Assembly (NCBI RefSeq): GCF_001632365.1
Contig: NW_024468513.1
Location: forward strand, 925,167-989,166
DNA from: Laetiporus sulphureus 93-53
Taxonomy: Eukaryota; Basidiomycota; Agaricomycetes; Polyporales; Laetiporaceae
Direction: 5' to 3'
DNA length: 64,000 bases
Positions 33,448-45,982 of this stretch are shown piece by piece (the first letter of the stretch is position 1; each line of letters opens with the position of its first letter). The position numbers were made by a program, and so were the translations under genes. The notes below the pieces were generated by a model. It saw only the letters and a list, made by a program, of their open reading frames with translations. It did not search any database and was not told the DNA's origin.

Positions 33448-36018
33448 CTAATCCCTCAAGCGCATCCAAGATGACTGGCCTTCCTCGTCAGACGTCTCTG
33501 ACGATGATTGCTCATCGCAGATCTGCTCGTTTTTGTTGCCTTCGCCGTCGTCATCCGACTCGGACGAGGAGTCGTCGTTTACCTTGACAGCAGCCGACGT
33601 TTCGGCGTTCGCGGCATCGTGCGCCTCGAGCTTTGCGCGCTCCTCCGCACGGATTTTCTCCTCCAGGAGTCGCTTCTGCACTTCCTCATCTTCTTTCTTC
33701 TTGCGTTCGGCCTCCTCCTTCTCCTTCTGCAGCATTTCCTTGCGCCGCTTCTCGCGCTAGGTGCACAAGGGTGTTATGTAAGCAAGCGTCGCGGCAAGAA
33801 CATGATCGAATGTCCCGATCAGGAAGGTGGATCAGATTATCGATTGGACACACCTCGAGCTTTTCCTTGAGCTCCCTCGCCTCGCGCTCCCTCTTCAATC
33901 GTTCCCTCATCTCCCTCTCGCTCACCACCCATGCCGCCGCCTCGCTTGAAGCAGCCTCTGGTCGTGACTTGTTCTTTAGCAGATCTGTGATGGCGGCGCG
34001 ACATTCAAAGCAAGATTGTCAGCATGCTTCCTTGAAACGCCTGCGCACACCGTCCTTCGTGGGAAACACGCGTATGCCCGTCCGGGGAAAGGCATAGCGT
34101 GCCACGCCAGAGGCGCAGCGGCAGTGGAGGAGAGAGCGACGATCAGCGAATACGGAACGGGGACTCACAGCCTTGCAGCGCCGCGATGCTGAATTCCTCT
34201 TCGGGAATCGCATCCGCAAACTTCTTCGCAAGCATCGCCAATGTGGCGCTGTCCAGCGGCTTCGCCGAGTGTTGGGCAATTTCATCGTCAACAGGGGGCG
34301 GAAGGTACGCTTGGTCCTTCATACCGTTGTCAACGTGTACCACTTTCGACTTGCCCTTAGATGGTGTTCGCTCCGGCGTCGAACAAGCGGACGATAGTGA
34401 GCCAAGCGTTGTCGATGTGGGCGTTGACGGCAACGATAATAGGCTCGAGAATCCTGATGAGGACTCGACAGAAGGCGACGACGGTGTGGGAAGCTCGATG
34501 CCTTCGAGCTCACCCTCGAGGACGACGTTATCTTCGTCCGTCGAGGGGAAGAAGTTGCGGAAGAGAAGCTCAGCCTGCCACTTCGATGCGTTCTTGAACT
34601 CAATCCATACATCCATGCGCCCGGGACGCGACAGTGCAGGGTCGAGACGATCCAAATGATTTGTCGTTCTGTGAAAAGTCATCAGCAGGACGATAACGTG
34701 GAGACGGAATGAAGTCGATGCTCACGCAAACAAGATGCGTCCTTCGGATGCAGCAACACCATCAAGGGCGTTCAGCAATCCACTTAGACTCAAGGTGTTG
34801 ACATCCGACAGTTGTTCCTTATGTCGCTTGTGACGACCGTGCGACTCTGCTGTCTCTGCAGTGCTGACTTCCTTGTCGCCTCCTTCTGGACTGCCGTTCG
34901 ATGCGTCGTCTCTTGAAGTGCTTCTCGTGAACGCTGCATCGAGGTCTTCGAGCAACACTATGCATCTTGCAGGCACGTGACCCATCAGTGTAGTCAACGT
35001 GCTGTCGTTAATCCATGATGACGATAGCGACACGACATAGATGTCCAGCATCAGCTCTCCAGCGATCGCATGGATCAGTGAACTCTTTCCAGAGCCTGGC
35101 ACACCGTACAACAAGTATCCTCGTCGGAAGGGGATGCCACGATCCGCATACCACTGCCAGGTGGACAATCAGCAAAGATACGCCAGCAGGTAGTTTAGCC
35201 TCTCACCTTCTCCGACTTGAGGAAGTCCTTGGTGTCTGATAGGAGCATCTCCTTCACGCCTGGGTTCAGCACAATAGACGACATGGGTCGCTTATGGCGG
35301 GAGTCCGTCCAACGCCAAGAGCCGTGCGAATCAGCAAAGTATATTTGGATTCTGTGCACGGCTTCAGCCTCATACTCCTTCTTGGCCTGCAGCACTAGCT
35401 GCTTCAAGATGGAGTTGTTGCGCGCGACGACGCTTACGGACAACATATCGTATCCGGTTTCAACCTTTCTCCAACGCTTGACACGTAGCCAGTGGCCTCT
35501 GTAGTAGATGGTGTGCGTGGTATCTGGGGTAGGCTGGAAGACGACCCGCGTCTTCACTTTGCCTGGTGCGTCATCATCTTTGTCGTCATCATCGTCGCCG
35601 AACGAGTTGTCGGCGATTGCCGACCCCAGGCCGTGGTTGGTCGTGCGGGTCGTCGTCTCGAACTCACGAGAGCGCTGCCACTCAGGACGACGGGACAGCC
35701 ATAGCATCAGCCAGTCATACGGACAATCTTCCTCAGAGAAGTGCGCTGTAAGGAAAAAGGCTGGGCACGAGTGAGCCACGACAATGGCGACGGGACGCGC
35801 GTGACTCACAGTTGATGAAGTGCGACCTGTGTCATGTATGAGGTGAGGACGGATATTTATAATGATATGGCGAGTGACTGCACATACCAGCCTGAGCTGG
35901 CCATCCGCCTTGCGGTCTCGACGGTGCCACCGAGGACGACGAGCTTGACGCCGTCAACCATCGACGAGCCTCCGACGCCGCCGACGAGGGGCTGCACAAG
36001 TGACTTGAGGATATCCAT
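33448..36018 (-). CDS. BCS1-like AAA ATPase (mitochondrial chaperone family)
   Basis: Related to Bcs1, the inner-membrane AAA ATPase that translocates the folded Rieske protein into complex III. The start ATG at 36018 opens MDILKSLVQPLVGGVGG. Two small introns (GTATGT and GTGAGT donors) build the N-terminus into SHFSEEDCPYDWLMLWLSRRPEW of the BCS1_N domain (TIYYRGHWLRVKR, LQAKKEYEAEAVHRIQIYF). The AAA core has Walker A GVPGSGKSS, Walker B CIVLLEDLDAAF, and the sensor/arginine region [22 protein letters not shown]. It is odd in two ways: a Ser/His-rich insertion between Walker B and GLLNALDG, and a long insertion (PSSPSVESSSG...) after the NFFPS motif. The C-terminus is a charged coiled coil (REMRERLKREREARELKEKLE, then Glu/Lys runs) ending in an acidic Ser tail. 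Such decorated BCS1-like paralogues are common in basidiomycetes, so it may not be the true Bcs1. About 720 residues. Confidence 0.88.
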
Positions 36019-39000
36019 GAAGGCGTACGTGTATTCGCGGTGGAGACTTATGCAACGCCGCGACTGCCTACGTGGGGAATAAAAGTGGTAGCAGGAAGAA
36101 AGGAGGGGAGCGCTGGAAAACGAAGCTGCAGGGACGGGCCCGCGTTATATGGGGTGGAAGTGGCGTAAAGGAGGAAAAGATGCGACTACGGGATGGCGGT
36201 GAGGGCACCGCGGATCGGTTAATGCAGTGACTCGATGGGCGGACGCGTCAGCTGTGCTGCCTGCGAGGACTGTGCGGATGACTGCTCACAGGAAGGAACG
36301 TGTATGGGAACGTGGCCCGCCTAATATGCGGGCGCTCTTCCCAGCTGTGCCACATTCGGGGGCGTGGCGCCGTGTAGCCCGTCCTAGCGCCGCCCGTCCC
36401 TCGCGCTTCGCTTGCGGCTGCTCGCATCTCGGGCCCTGCCTGCTCTCTGCGTCCCTCTTTGACTCACACGCCGCCGCACACGACTCATCATCCGCACAGC
36501 CCTCCGCGTAATTTGCGCGCTCCTCCTATTGTCTCAGCGCCGCGGAGTGGCACGCGCAGCGAGCAGATGCCCCGTATGGTAGGATGAACAGTCTATTAGG
36601 GTGTTCCTGCAGCGCATGTGACGTTCGATGAACAGCATTCAGAAGCTGTACATCACGCCGGTGTCATCGTCAGCGCCTCGGGACCACTTGTGGATGTAAT
36701 TGGCTCAAAAGAACACTATGTTGATATCAGAAAGGCCGCTGAGGCAATGAAGGCTCGGGAGACCTCCCCCAGGCCTAGTATGGGACCACATTTGTCGCTC
36801 ATATACTGCTATTCATTTTCGCGGCGTGTTACCAACAGCCTCAATGAGCAGCCATCACTGCGCCAAAGTGGTCTCCTTCGCACGGAGCCGCCTCAGGGCC
36901 GCATCGGACATCTAAGCTCTGACCCGATGCGCCGGCGATGTCCAACCGGGCCGCCGATCCAAGCATATGGTGATGACGTGCCCCATCATCAGCGCGCCGA
37001 CTGAGGATGCCATAAATGGCAGCACCGGCGCCATATCGGGAAGCTCGGTGTCGATCGCGGTGGCTGACAGTATCTAATGAAACTTCTGTCAGCCACCGTG
37101 CGCACATATAAGACGGACCCTCCTCTGGCCCGTCCGCCCAAAACTTCTTCTCTCCTCAATTGCCACCTTCTTTCGCCACGCGCTCCCATGTTCTGCCTTC
37201 GGGCCCTCGCCCCCTTCCACCTGCGGGCCGCTCGTCAATTCCTCCGTTCTCTGGACACCGTCAGAAGTTGACTTTTCTCTTCAATGCGCCCTACGTCCAT
37301 TTGTCATAGATGTCACCTCCTCCGTCAGCTGGACGCAGAAGCATAGCCCGGGTGACCACATCCGCTGCAGACATCCCTGCGCGCCGCGGCCACTCCGTGA
37401 TGGCGAGGACCGAAGAGCCACATTCAAGATGCCATCTTCGACAGCCATCGCTGAGTGGTTCAATAAGATGAGGAAAAAGGCTCGTCCTGTTCTTATGAAA
37501 TGGCCGCGGAAGAAACTCTACCGCAATTGTCCGTGCTGATGTGAACCATCCTCGATGGCGCAGGATATGTTCACGAACAGAACGGCAACCGCGTAATCGC
37601 TAATATCCTCCTCACAACATTCAAGCTCATCAAGCTTTCTTGTTCCATTGATCTAATGGCGATTCGAAGGTTCCTCGCTGGATGCGGCAGAAATCTCGGC
37701 CAAGGAGAACGATTCGTTCAAGCCGTCACTCCATCAATACAGCACGAAGCGTTTATCAGCCTCGGACAACGCAACCTCCTCGGAACAAAAGCGGCGCGTG
37801 ATGACGAAGCAGTGGCGGAAATTAACTGCCCTGGCCGCGTTCTTTCCGAAGTGTCGGACGCCGATCATAAGGCGGGGAAAAAAGGAAGGTGCATTAAACC
37901 TTCCTGAGACACGCCATGTTCACAAACATTACTGCTCAGCTACACCCTGTGTCATTATTAGAGAAGCGCTGTGGTCAACATATAACTATTCACATTGCAC
38001 AAGCGTGAGTAAGTGTTGAGATGTGTCAACACCTCCTGTGTCACTGATCTAAAAACGACACATGGGCACAGACATGCTACTAGGAGTAGGAGACCCGTTC
38101 CAGGCGCGGACGTGACGAAATGCTTTCCGGCAAATCCAAACTTAACGATCAAAAGGGCTGCTCATCTTCCAAATTCTGGGCCACAGATCACATCCCCACA
38201 TATGCGCCGTCAGGCAGGAAATGCGAGGAATGCCATGCTTGGATGTGCCTGTTCAAGGTCATCATTGGCATCTGGCCCAATCCCAGACGAAGCCAAGATC
38301 GAGTCTTCGGGATTTCAGCGGTGCTACACGTAATGCGTGCAACAAACCAGCCAACAACCTGAACGGCCCATTTGCCTTCAAGGTTGCCGAACCCACTGAA
38401 GTCATCGATGTGGCAGGTGCGAAGCCTTCCACTAACTATACGGAACAGATGTAGCAACCGCGATGCCCTACAAGGCTCACATGACGACGCGCAGCAAAGT
38501 GGATCCCAAAAATACTTCTGTTTACGGCGGTGCAGTCATGCTCGAACCAGCATACACAACCTGTGTACGACACTCAAGCGAGGCCATCTATAATGGTTCC
38601 TTCGTCCCAATGGTCGAATGTGGAACAAGGCAACGCTGCGGCAAAGCTCTCGAGCGGAAACGTGTATCAAGAACATCGACCAGCTAGTACTGCTGTCCTG
38701 TGTCATGTTAGAGAGTGCCAGCAAATGCGGGTGCAATTGAGCGCGTGCTCATCGAGATGAAGAAGCCGATGGCGGACAAGTGGACGAAGACAACGGAAAA
38801 TTCAATCATTAATAACGAACATTCTGCCAATCCGAAAAATGACGCGGTAGCAATACAAGATGAATCGATGAAAGAGGGGACAATAAGTGCCGTCAAGGGA
38901 TGAACCACGCACGAAGGTTCAGAATGACATTCGAAACGCGGTCCGTAGCTTCGTACTCTATGAACGAGGCCAGAACAGCGAGCGATAGACTGCATTGACA

Positions 39001-39192
39001 GTTATCCTTGTGTTCGTGGAATGTCATTGCCAGTGTCGTCGGTGTCCTGGCTTGGTGAGATAGACAATCGATCGCGTTGGTGTATCGAGATTTGAAGCCA
39101 AGGTATGAATAATGTACAGAAAGATGGCTGGCCCGATAGCGTAATGAAACAGCTTCTGATGCACGGGGTACAAAATGAAAGAGTCGGAGGCC
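36019..39192. other. poorly resolved region, possible plus-strand gene
   Basis: 36.0-37.1 kb: promoter-like G/C-rich DNA, nothing coding. 37.1-38.9 kb: scattered plus-strand frames that look natural but could not be joined; see the separate candidate entry. 38.9-39.2 kb: flank of the Dap1 gene. Confidence 0.4.
37188..38903 (+). CDS. possible multi-exon gene or pseudogene, unresolved
   Basis: A TATA-like word (ATATAAG, about 37,105) precedes an ATG at 37,188. One frame is open from about 37,130 to 37,539 (including WFNKMRKKARPVLMKWPRKK) but has no ATG of its own. From 37,546 to 37,905 another frame is open (GNRVIANILLTTFKLIKLS...), separated from the first by a TGA. The last piece, 38,715-38,903, follows a TTAG acceptor and reads IERVLIEMKKPMADKWTKTTE to a stop. 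Residue use looks coding, but I found no complete splice path. It could be a real gene with unusual introns or one broken by mutation. No family is recognised. Confidence 0.3.
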
Positions 39193-39846
39193 TCACAGGT
39201 TTGCCGACTGCGAGCTTGCTGGTGGTGGAAGATCTACAACCTTCCCGATGATGTTGTATCGTTTCCTATAGAAAACACATAACATTAGGCATTGATGTAG
39301 CCAAGATAGGATCGACGCACGAGAAGAAACCATGCCAGTCATTCAGCGTCTTCAGATCAGCAGCAGAGAGCTCGCTGTAGTCCGAGACGGCATCCTCCTC
39401 CTTCAGACTAGACATGCCAAGAGCCTTCGACGCGTCCTTGCCCGCAAACAGATTGTAACTCTTCCCCTTCCCGTAGGTATCCCGTTTGCGCGAGACGTCA
39501 AACACCGTTCCTGGAAAGCTGTGAGCTTGTGAACCCAAGGATGCCACGGCCAGCTGGACGCACCCTTGATCGCGACATAGATAGGCTTTTCCGGGCTCGA
39601 CCCGTCATACTGCTTCAACTGCTCGACCGTGAACGGGTCGTCCTTCGGGGGCGCGAGGTCCGTGCGGGTTGGCTGCATGATGGACTTTTCCTCCTCCTTC
39701 TCCTCGTTTGGCTTTTCGCTGTCTGGCGTGGGATCGACAGTGCGCGGCTTCTCCTGCGGGCGTGCGCGTGAACGGGAGCGGGAGAGATAGAAGAGTGGGA
39801 GGAAGAGGGCGAGGGCGAGGAGGAGGACGGGACTTGCGGGGAGCAT
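39193..39846 (-). CDS. Dap1/MAPR haem-binding protein (cytochrome b5-like)
   Basis: Membrane-associated progesterone-receptor family protein. Fungal Dap1 binds haem and supports sterol synthesis by stabilising the cytochrome P450 Erg11/CYP51 in the ER. Exons 39564-39846, 39321-39510 and 39193-39265 join to 181 residues. Residues 1-20 form a signal anchor (LLLALALFLPLFYL). A charged linker follows (EKPNEEKEEEKS), then the cytochrome-b5-like domain: FTVEQLKQYDGSSPEKPIYVAIKGTVFDV across intron 1, then DTYGKGKSYNLFAGKDASKALG, which carries the Tyr and Lys residues used for haem binding in this family, then DLKTLNDWHGFFSKRYNIIGKV across intron 2. The length is normal for fungal Dap1. The start ATG at 39846 fits the anchor exactly. 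Confidence 0.9.
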
Positions 39847-42089
39847 CTATATATACGGCCCTGGCGCGGACGGAGGTGCTTTGGTGGGCCCGTGAGTAAA
39901 GGGCGCATGATTATAGGAGGACGGAAACCGATCGCGGGGCGGCGATCGCCGATCTATGTCTTCGGTATCATAGGGAAGAAAGTCGACTCGGTCAAGCTAT
40001 CTGCTGCACTTCTGGGAAATGGGGTGGTATAGGCCTAGGCGTGTTCCGCTGAACTTTGTGAAGCTTTAAAGTGAAGTCCCTTGAAACGATCCATATTCTT
40101 CGTCGTTTGTGCCAATCATGACGGTCTCTTTTTCACGGATGTGTCTCCAGGCTTGCATTCTTTATGGAATTCTGCTTTTCGGCAGTGTGTTGCGTACCTC
40201 ATACTCCATGCACCCATCCAACACCCTCAGAGCTCGACATTTCACTTGGTCAATCAATCCATGGGCCATCCGTCTCTGGTCAGCATGCGTGTCCAGCTAG
40301 ATAGTAAAGATGAACGATGAGCTCAAATAAACATACTTTGAGTGTTTTTGGGTGTCTATTCTCTGATTCGCGACGACTGAATATGTCCGTGGGCACTGAC
40401 ACGTTAGACTTCAGCTCTGACGGGCAGGTAGCAGTTATTGCCTGTGTAGGAATTTATGTCAAGACTCTTCTTTCTCCGATGAACATAAATGGCTAGGAAA
40501 CATTCGTGCAACGCATGGAATACGTCTCAGATCGATAGGCTGATGATTGGGTCTCGCCACAGGCACAGTCGCGAGGCTCAGTTTTGAGGGGAGCGCTTTA
40601 CAGAGCACAATCTGCATCTCATTTGTATTGTACACACGACTGCTGAACGCTAGTAAAGATCACCCCGTCCCAGGAAACATTGAGGCCTCAATTGGTCCAT
40701 TTCAAGGTGATAATTTCTCCTCACTTCTGACAACGAATGCCCCCCTTTTCTTGTTTTTTTTTTCCAGTACTGCCACTGCAGTTTTTTCTTAACGGGCCGC
40801 GCCATTGATGAGACGCACACCACACACACATCGCGTGGTACGCTACGTACTAAGAAGATTATGTTCCACTGATCATATCGATTTTGCAGATATGGAAGGC
40901 TCCAGGAGACATTTGTCCTGTTCGGGGTCGCGACAAATGCCTTTCTGTTCCGGTGTCATGATTGCTGTATCTCGTTGAGGGCGAAACATCTTGGCTATTA
41001 GCAGTGTTTAGACCGCCGGTCAACCCATTGCTTCTGCAACGGTATATATGTTGGCACTGCTTGTCAATTGGCAGTTACGAGCAGACGAGTGCGTTAATGC
41101 TTCTTCGCATTTTATGATATGGTGCTAACGACTCTCTGCAGGTGTGTATAATTCAACGGCGAGATTGCTTTCTCGGCGTTGAGCTGACGCTCGAGATGCA
41201 GACTCATTTGTGAGTATCTCGAATCGATCTCATCGCTCGGTCAATTTACCGCCCTCGTCTCCTTCTGTCTCTTTTTCACCTGAATTGACATAAAGTGTTG
41301 ATATGCGTACGTGCAACGTCAAGGTTTCTTCAGGTCAGCGATCGAAGGAATGTTAGTGTTCGAGGTCTCTCATTGTCTATGTTACTAGCCGTGCCACGTT
41401 GCGATTATCACAATGGTTGCAATTATACCGGCGCCGATTGTGAACGGTTCCCTCTTTGCAGCCTCATTCCTGCCCGCTGGTCTTTATCCAATACAAGACA
41501 CAATCTCGCAAAGTTTCATTAATCCATGAGAGTGGATACACTCCGCACGATTGTTGGTCTCAGATGCAAACGAGGGCGAGGCGCGACGTGTCGGACCTGC
41601 TAAGACGAAGCATTTCTTCGTCTCTAAACTAAGCAACATGCTTGACTGCCTTTATACCTCTGTGGACGTATATTCATGAAGGAAAGCTATGTATCGACTT
41701 TCCGAACCGTCGGAACTTGTATTGGTGAAATCTTCCCGTCCTTTACAAGTGCTATGCCCGGGCGCTAGTTCCTAGCAATTAATTAGACGCGCACTTGAAT
41801 TTCCTTGCCACAGGTTGAGGCCTTTCTCCCTCTTACTTGTACATGTTTCTTGCTCCAACTTGCACTGAAATGGGCCCACCAAGGTTTCCGCATTCCTCAT
41901 TATCGCCAAGGATGCAGATGTTCTGTTGCTACTTTGATGGGGATCTCAACATTGCCATGAGGATCGAAGCGCCGTTCGTTACGGCGCTACCATTGTTCGT
42001 CTAGGGCCTTGTCCATGTCCTGTCTCTACCAGTGAGGCTTCGTGCCTTTAACAAGCCACTCATTCGACGGATACCCCATCTAGCAACCA
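39847..42089. other. intergenic, no gene seen
   Basis: Over 2.2 kb without a frame above 81 codons on either strand that shows splice partners or a domain. It separates the divergent Dap1 and GH45-like genes and contains both promoters. No repeats of note. Confidence 0.5.
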
Positions 42090-43131
42090 ATGATACCCAC
42101 CAACCTGCCGCCCTTTCTGGTGCTTAGCTTTGTCACATGTCTCCTTCTCTCTTTTTCGTCGGCCACTGCGACGGACTGGATCCAATATCCCGCTGATGGT
42201 ATTGCAACGCTGACTCACTATACCCTGCCGGAGAACTATATCGCTGCTTGCGGATGTACTGCAGATAGCACGCACTACCCGACCGCTGCTATGAGTCAGA
42301 TGGCCTACGGCAGCAGCGCCGCATATGGGCCTGCGTGCGGCCGCTGTTTCAAAATCACGCTTCTCAATACCTTTTTGTCGGACCCACCATTCTATCCAGC
42401 TGTGAAGAACAGTGTGGTGGCCAAAATTACTGACTTGTGTCCTGCCGACGGAGATGATTGGTGCTCAGCCACCGCGACCAAGCCGAACGCGTATGTCGAA
42501 GACACGCAGTTGCTTGCAATCTCTATGTACGATTGACTGATGTTGGGGCATAGAGGTGGTGCATACATGAATTTTGATCTCGCTTGGCCCTCGAACTCGA
42601 TATCTAGTGACTTCTTTCCGTCGAATGTCTCGGAATATGGTAAGGTTATCAATATGTCGCGCTGTGCTGATGGTCTAATTGTATGCAGGATACACGGTCA
42701 GCGTTGATGCTTTATATTCATTCTGAACACGAACTGAGTGACATGCGCAACAGGATTTTGGCGTCTGGAACGTTAGCTACGAGAGTGTTGAATGTCTGGA
42801 CGACTGGCAGGGAGGCAAAGTGGCGGCAGCATTGGGTAGTGCGCCTGATTTGGGAAGCGTATGCTGTCCTGCCAACCCTTCGGTTCGTAATTTGCTGTAT
42901 CAAATCAGTCGGGTCTGACCTCCGCGCAGGGCAATGATACTTGCCCATCTTATTCGGAAGACAATGGCATTCCGTACGTATTGTATCCGATTTCTATCAC
43001 AGATGCTAACGCGTGGTTCAAGGCCCGACACAACGACTTCTGCTTCATCTTCCTATGGGTCTGCAACAGTTAACGCTGCATTGATGTTCCTTTCTGCTTG
43101 TGCTATCCTTATTGCTTTGTTCCTGGTTTAG
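42090..43131 (+). CDS. GH45-like/expansin-like double-psi barrel protein, membrane-anchored
   Basis: A secreted barwin-like protein of the type assigned to glycoside hydrolase family 45 in mushrooms. Members cut or loosen beta-glucans; activity here is inferred. The ATG at 42090 opens a signal peptide (LVLSFVTCLLLSFSSATA). The core reads YGSSAAYGPACGRCFKITL, KITDLCPADGDDWCSAT (with the conserved Asp), then, after intron 1 (GC|A), GGAYMNFDLAWPSNSISSDFFPSN, and after two further introns (including a 9-nt exon around 42,689-42,697) YTDFGVWNVSYESVECL. Cys pairs are kept. The C-terminus, behind Ser/Thr linkers (PPDTTTSASSS), ends in a hydrophobic helix (AALMFLSACAILIALFLV), typical of a GPI signal or a membrane anchor. 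So the enzyme probably stays on the fungal surface, suggesting self-wall remodelling rather than free secretion. Confidence 0.85.
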
Positions 43132-43493
43132 CCGATGCATGCTTGGACTGCAGCCTGTATGTGTGTGTCGTGCGGATTTTCTTATTGACCTCGCGTGTTG
43201 CCTTTGTAATCTTTATTCCAACCACGCTCCTTTGTATTGGGTACTAATAATTTAAACTATGGCCGTCTCGATCGATCACTTTCCTGAGAATCCCTGGCAT
43301 TTTCTGAAAAGCAGCGCCGAGCATATAGGTCATTGTATCGCCACAACGTAGATCGATCATCATCTAACCGAGCTGCGGTGGCATCTGCCCACGATCAAAC
43401 AGGTCGAAATACTAGGTATCGTGTGTGACAGATGCATTCTCCTCAGGTCCTCCAGCCTGAGATACTTTCCGTAGAACTTCACAAGGGATTAGG

Positions 43494-43910
43494 ATGGAAA
43501 GTTCGGATTCGGCGAATCCTACCTACATCTTCAAGCTGATTCCGTCCGAGGCACCTCCCCCGGACCCGCTTCCTGCCATCCTCCCTGTCAGTGATCTTGA
43601 CAAAACATCCGGCTTCATCCACTTGTCCACAGCGAAGCAGGTCCCGAACACGCTCAAGTGGTTCTTCACCAACGAGCCGCGCGTGTACGTCCTGCGTATC
43701 CCATATGATCCGCTGGAGGACAAGATTAGGTGGGAGGATCCAAAGGCTGAGGTTTGCGGGCCTAGAGGCGGAGAGGGCATGTTCCCCCACTTATACAATG
43801 ACCTCAAGCTGGGAAGCACCGAGGTGGAGAGCGTAGCTGTCTGGGAGAGAAAGGAAGGAGAGAGCTGGGATGATGTGATTAACCGAGCAAGGGAGTGGTT
43901 GGTGTACTGA
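43494..43910 (+). CDS. DUF952 family protein
   Basis: A small soluble protein of the DUF952 family, whose function is not established. A single exon of 138 residues starts at ATG 43494 (MESSDSANPTYIFKLIP). Family motifs are visible: an N-terminal YIFKLIP strand, the DKTSGFIHLSTAKQVPNTL motif (the His and Ser in GFIHLS are conserved), VYVLRIPYDPLEDKIRWEDP, and HLYNDLKLGSTEVESV near the C-terminus. There is no signal peptide and no intron. It lies 363 bp downstream of the GH45-like gene on the same strand, without sign of a functional link. Confidence 0.9.
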   Translation: MESSDSANPTYIFKLIPSEAPPPDPLPAILPVSDLDKTSGFIHLSTAKQVPNTLKWFFTNEPRVYVLRIPYDPLEDKIRWEDPKAEVCGPRGGEGMFPHLYNDLKLGSTEVESVAVWERKEGESWDDVINRAREWLVY

Positions 43911-44071
43911 AGAACTTGGCGTTGGTCAAAGATTCGACAGAATTTAGTGCAGATGCAGCTACTCAGTGCATGCCGCACATTTAAGGAGATCACTGAAAGG
44001 GCATTTGGTTTCATAAATGGGAGAGTATATGCATACAGTGTACAGCTAGTGACAATTTACAGAACGCGACC

Positions 44072-45455
44072 TCAGTCCTCCGCTTTGTGAGTATCGAGCG
44101 TATCGAGATGCAGCTCCCTCTTGCTACTTGCCACCCTGCTCAGCATAAACGACGAAGGCGGCAGCTCTGGCAGGTGCACAGGAGTATCAGTCGTTGTTAT
44201 CTCGTGCACATGCACGAACGCAGGCCTATCCACTCTCGTCTGAGTAACGGCGCTGGTGACTTCGTGAGAGAAGGCGCGCCCTGCGGCCACGCGGAGAATG
44301 ATCAGCAGCTGTGCGATAGCCTACAAGCCCATGAGGAACGATGAGGTTGTGATTCGTCAGATAGAGTGAAGTAAAGCCCTTACCTGAACATGACTGATGC
44401 CCAAAAGGATAAGATTAGAAACGTAGGAATGCACCGCGAATGGCACGATGTATACGACGGCGAGGACGTAATACAGCGCGGCGCTCTCGACAAGCATGGA
44501 GACGACAGAGGTGTATGTCGCGGAATGCTCGGGCCCAAGTGCTGCTCGGATTGCGTGGCGTATCCGGAGAAGCCGATAGGTCACGAGGAATGTGTACAAG
44601 ATGTTTATGCCGACGGAGATGCAAAGGTAAGCGAGCTGCACGTTGATGTCGTAGAAGACAGCACCGTTGGCTTTCACTAGGACGATTATCGACATTGCTG
44701 TACTACATGAGCACGGCAATCGGGAGAGAACTCTGAAGGAACTGACCAATGTTGGCGAGCAGCAATATGCACATCGACAGAGAAACTACCAGCTGCCGGT
44801 TCCAAATGATGATACACCGATTCACCTATCATTTCTCGTCATGAGTGCGAGTCCGATTCAAACACGTTCAAGCACTCACTAACAGGGCTTGCATGAACCA
44901 TTCCATAACGTAATAACTGGAGAACAGTATGGTTCTCGTGAGTCCAGTGTGTCATGCCCATAGGCAGCCAGATCGAGGATCGTCTAGACTGAACCACCTT
45001 ACCAAGACAACGTCATTCGGTTAATCCAAAAGTCAAGCTCGTCCTCGATCAGTGCCGCCGGGCCTCCGTCCTTGTTCCTCAGATCGATCCAGATCATTTC
45101 ACTGTACTTCGCGTTGCCCGCAAACCCCAAGGTAGCGAGAACAAAGGTTATGCCGATATACGCTTGTATAATCGTGCGACGGTCTGTAGTCATGGCGATG
45201 CAAGTCTTCCAGGTTTGCAGAGCGATTCGGCCTCGGCGAGTGCGAGACCCACCGTTGCCACGATGAACGGCGATGAACGCCTGAATAGTCATAATGAAGT
45301 AGGCACCTATGAATTTCACGAAAGCAAGACTCAAACAACGATCTTCTTCAAAGTGCTATATGCGCACCATAGGATACGGCTGCCAGCGTGAACCCGCTGA
45401 AGCGGGACCGTTCAAGCCAGAGGTCCGCGGCCGAAGGCGCTACACATTCAGCCAT
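44072..45455 (-). CDS. seven-helix membrane protein, basidiomycete-type
   Basis: A putative seven-transmembrane protein of a family common in mushrooms and without known function; a receptor-like role is only a guess. The ATG at 45455 opens MAECVAPSAADLWLE. A 61-nt intron (GTGCGC to CATAG) rebuilds helix 1 as LAAVSYGAYFIMTIQ. Further helices are IIQAYIGITFVLATLGFAG, then an extracellular loop (DLRNKDGGPAALIEDEL), VMEWFMQALL with VYRCIIIWNRQLVVSLSMCILLLANI, YLCISVGINILYTFLVTYRLL, LVESAALYYVLAVVYIVPFAV and LLGISHVQAIAQLLIILRVAAGRA. The motif YRCIIIW (R-C-x-I-I-W) at helix 3 is typical of this family. The cytosolic tail is about 70 residues. At least five introns are needed. Confidence 0.82.
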
Positions 45456-45982
45456 ACCGACGGGCGGAGGATTGGGGAGAAGGGGGAGGTCGATGCGTCC
45501 TATGTATGTATTTGTGAACGCCGCTGTATCTTCTGTTCGGGACCAGCCTGTGTACGATGCAGATGATACAGCCCGTTAATGACGAAGCGCACCACATTCA
45601 AGCAAGAGCCCGACGTCCACGGACCACCATGCTCTGAACTCTATTACGGGCGTTACGGTCTTGTGGCCATCTGAAGTTTATATCAGTGGCAATGGAGCTC
45701 GATCCCTGTCACAAGGCTTGATTTGAGAGGCAATAGTGCCTCCAAAAGTCAATTGGATTGTCGAGATCAGGTTACTATCGCCGCTATAACGGTCATGCAT
45801 AGCCGCCCCGGTCCGTTCCTGCTCATCTCACCACTATCACTTGCGTCCGAAGGAACTCCCCATTTGCGCAATTGAGCACGCACACTCGACGACTTGCATT
45901 GCATGAAAGCTAGGCATTGACACACAACAGTAAGAGGACATCAGATGCCGATACCAGAAACCTGCGACTGCGAAATGTGTCG

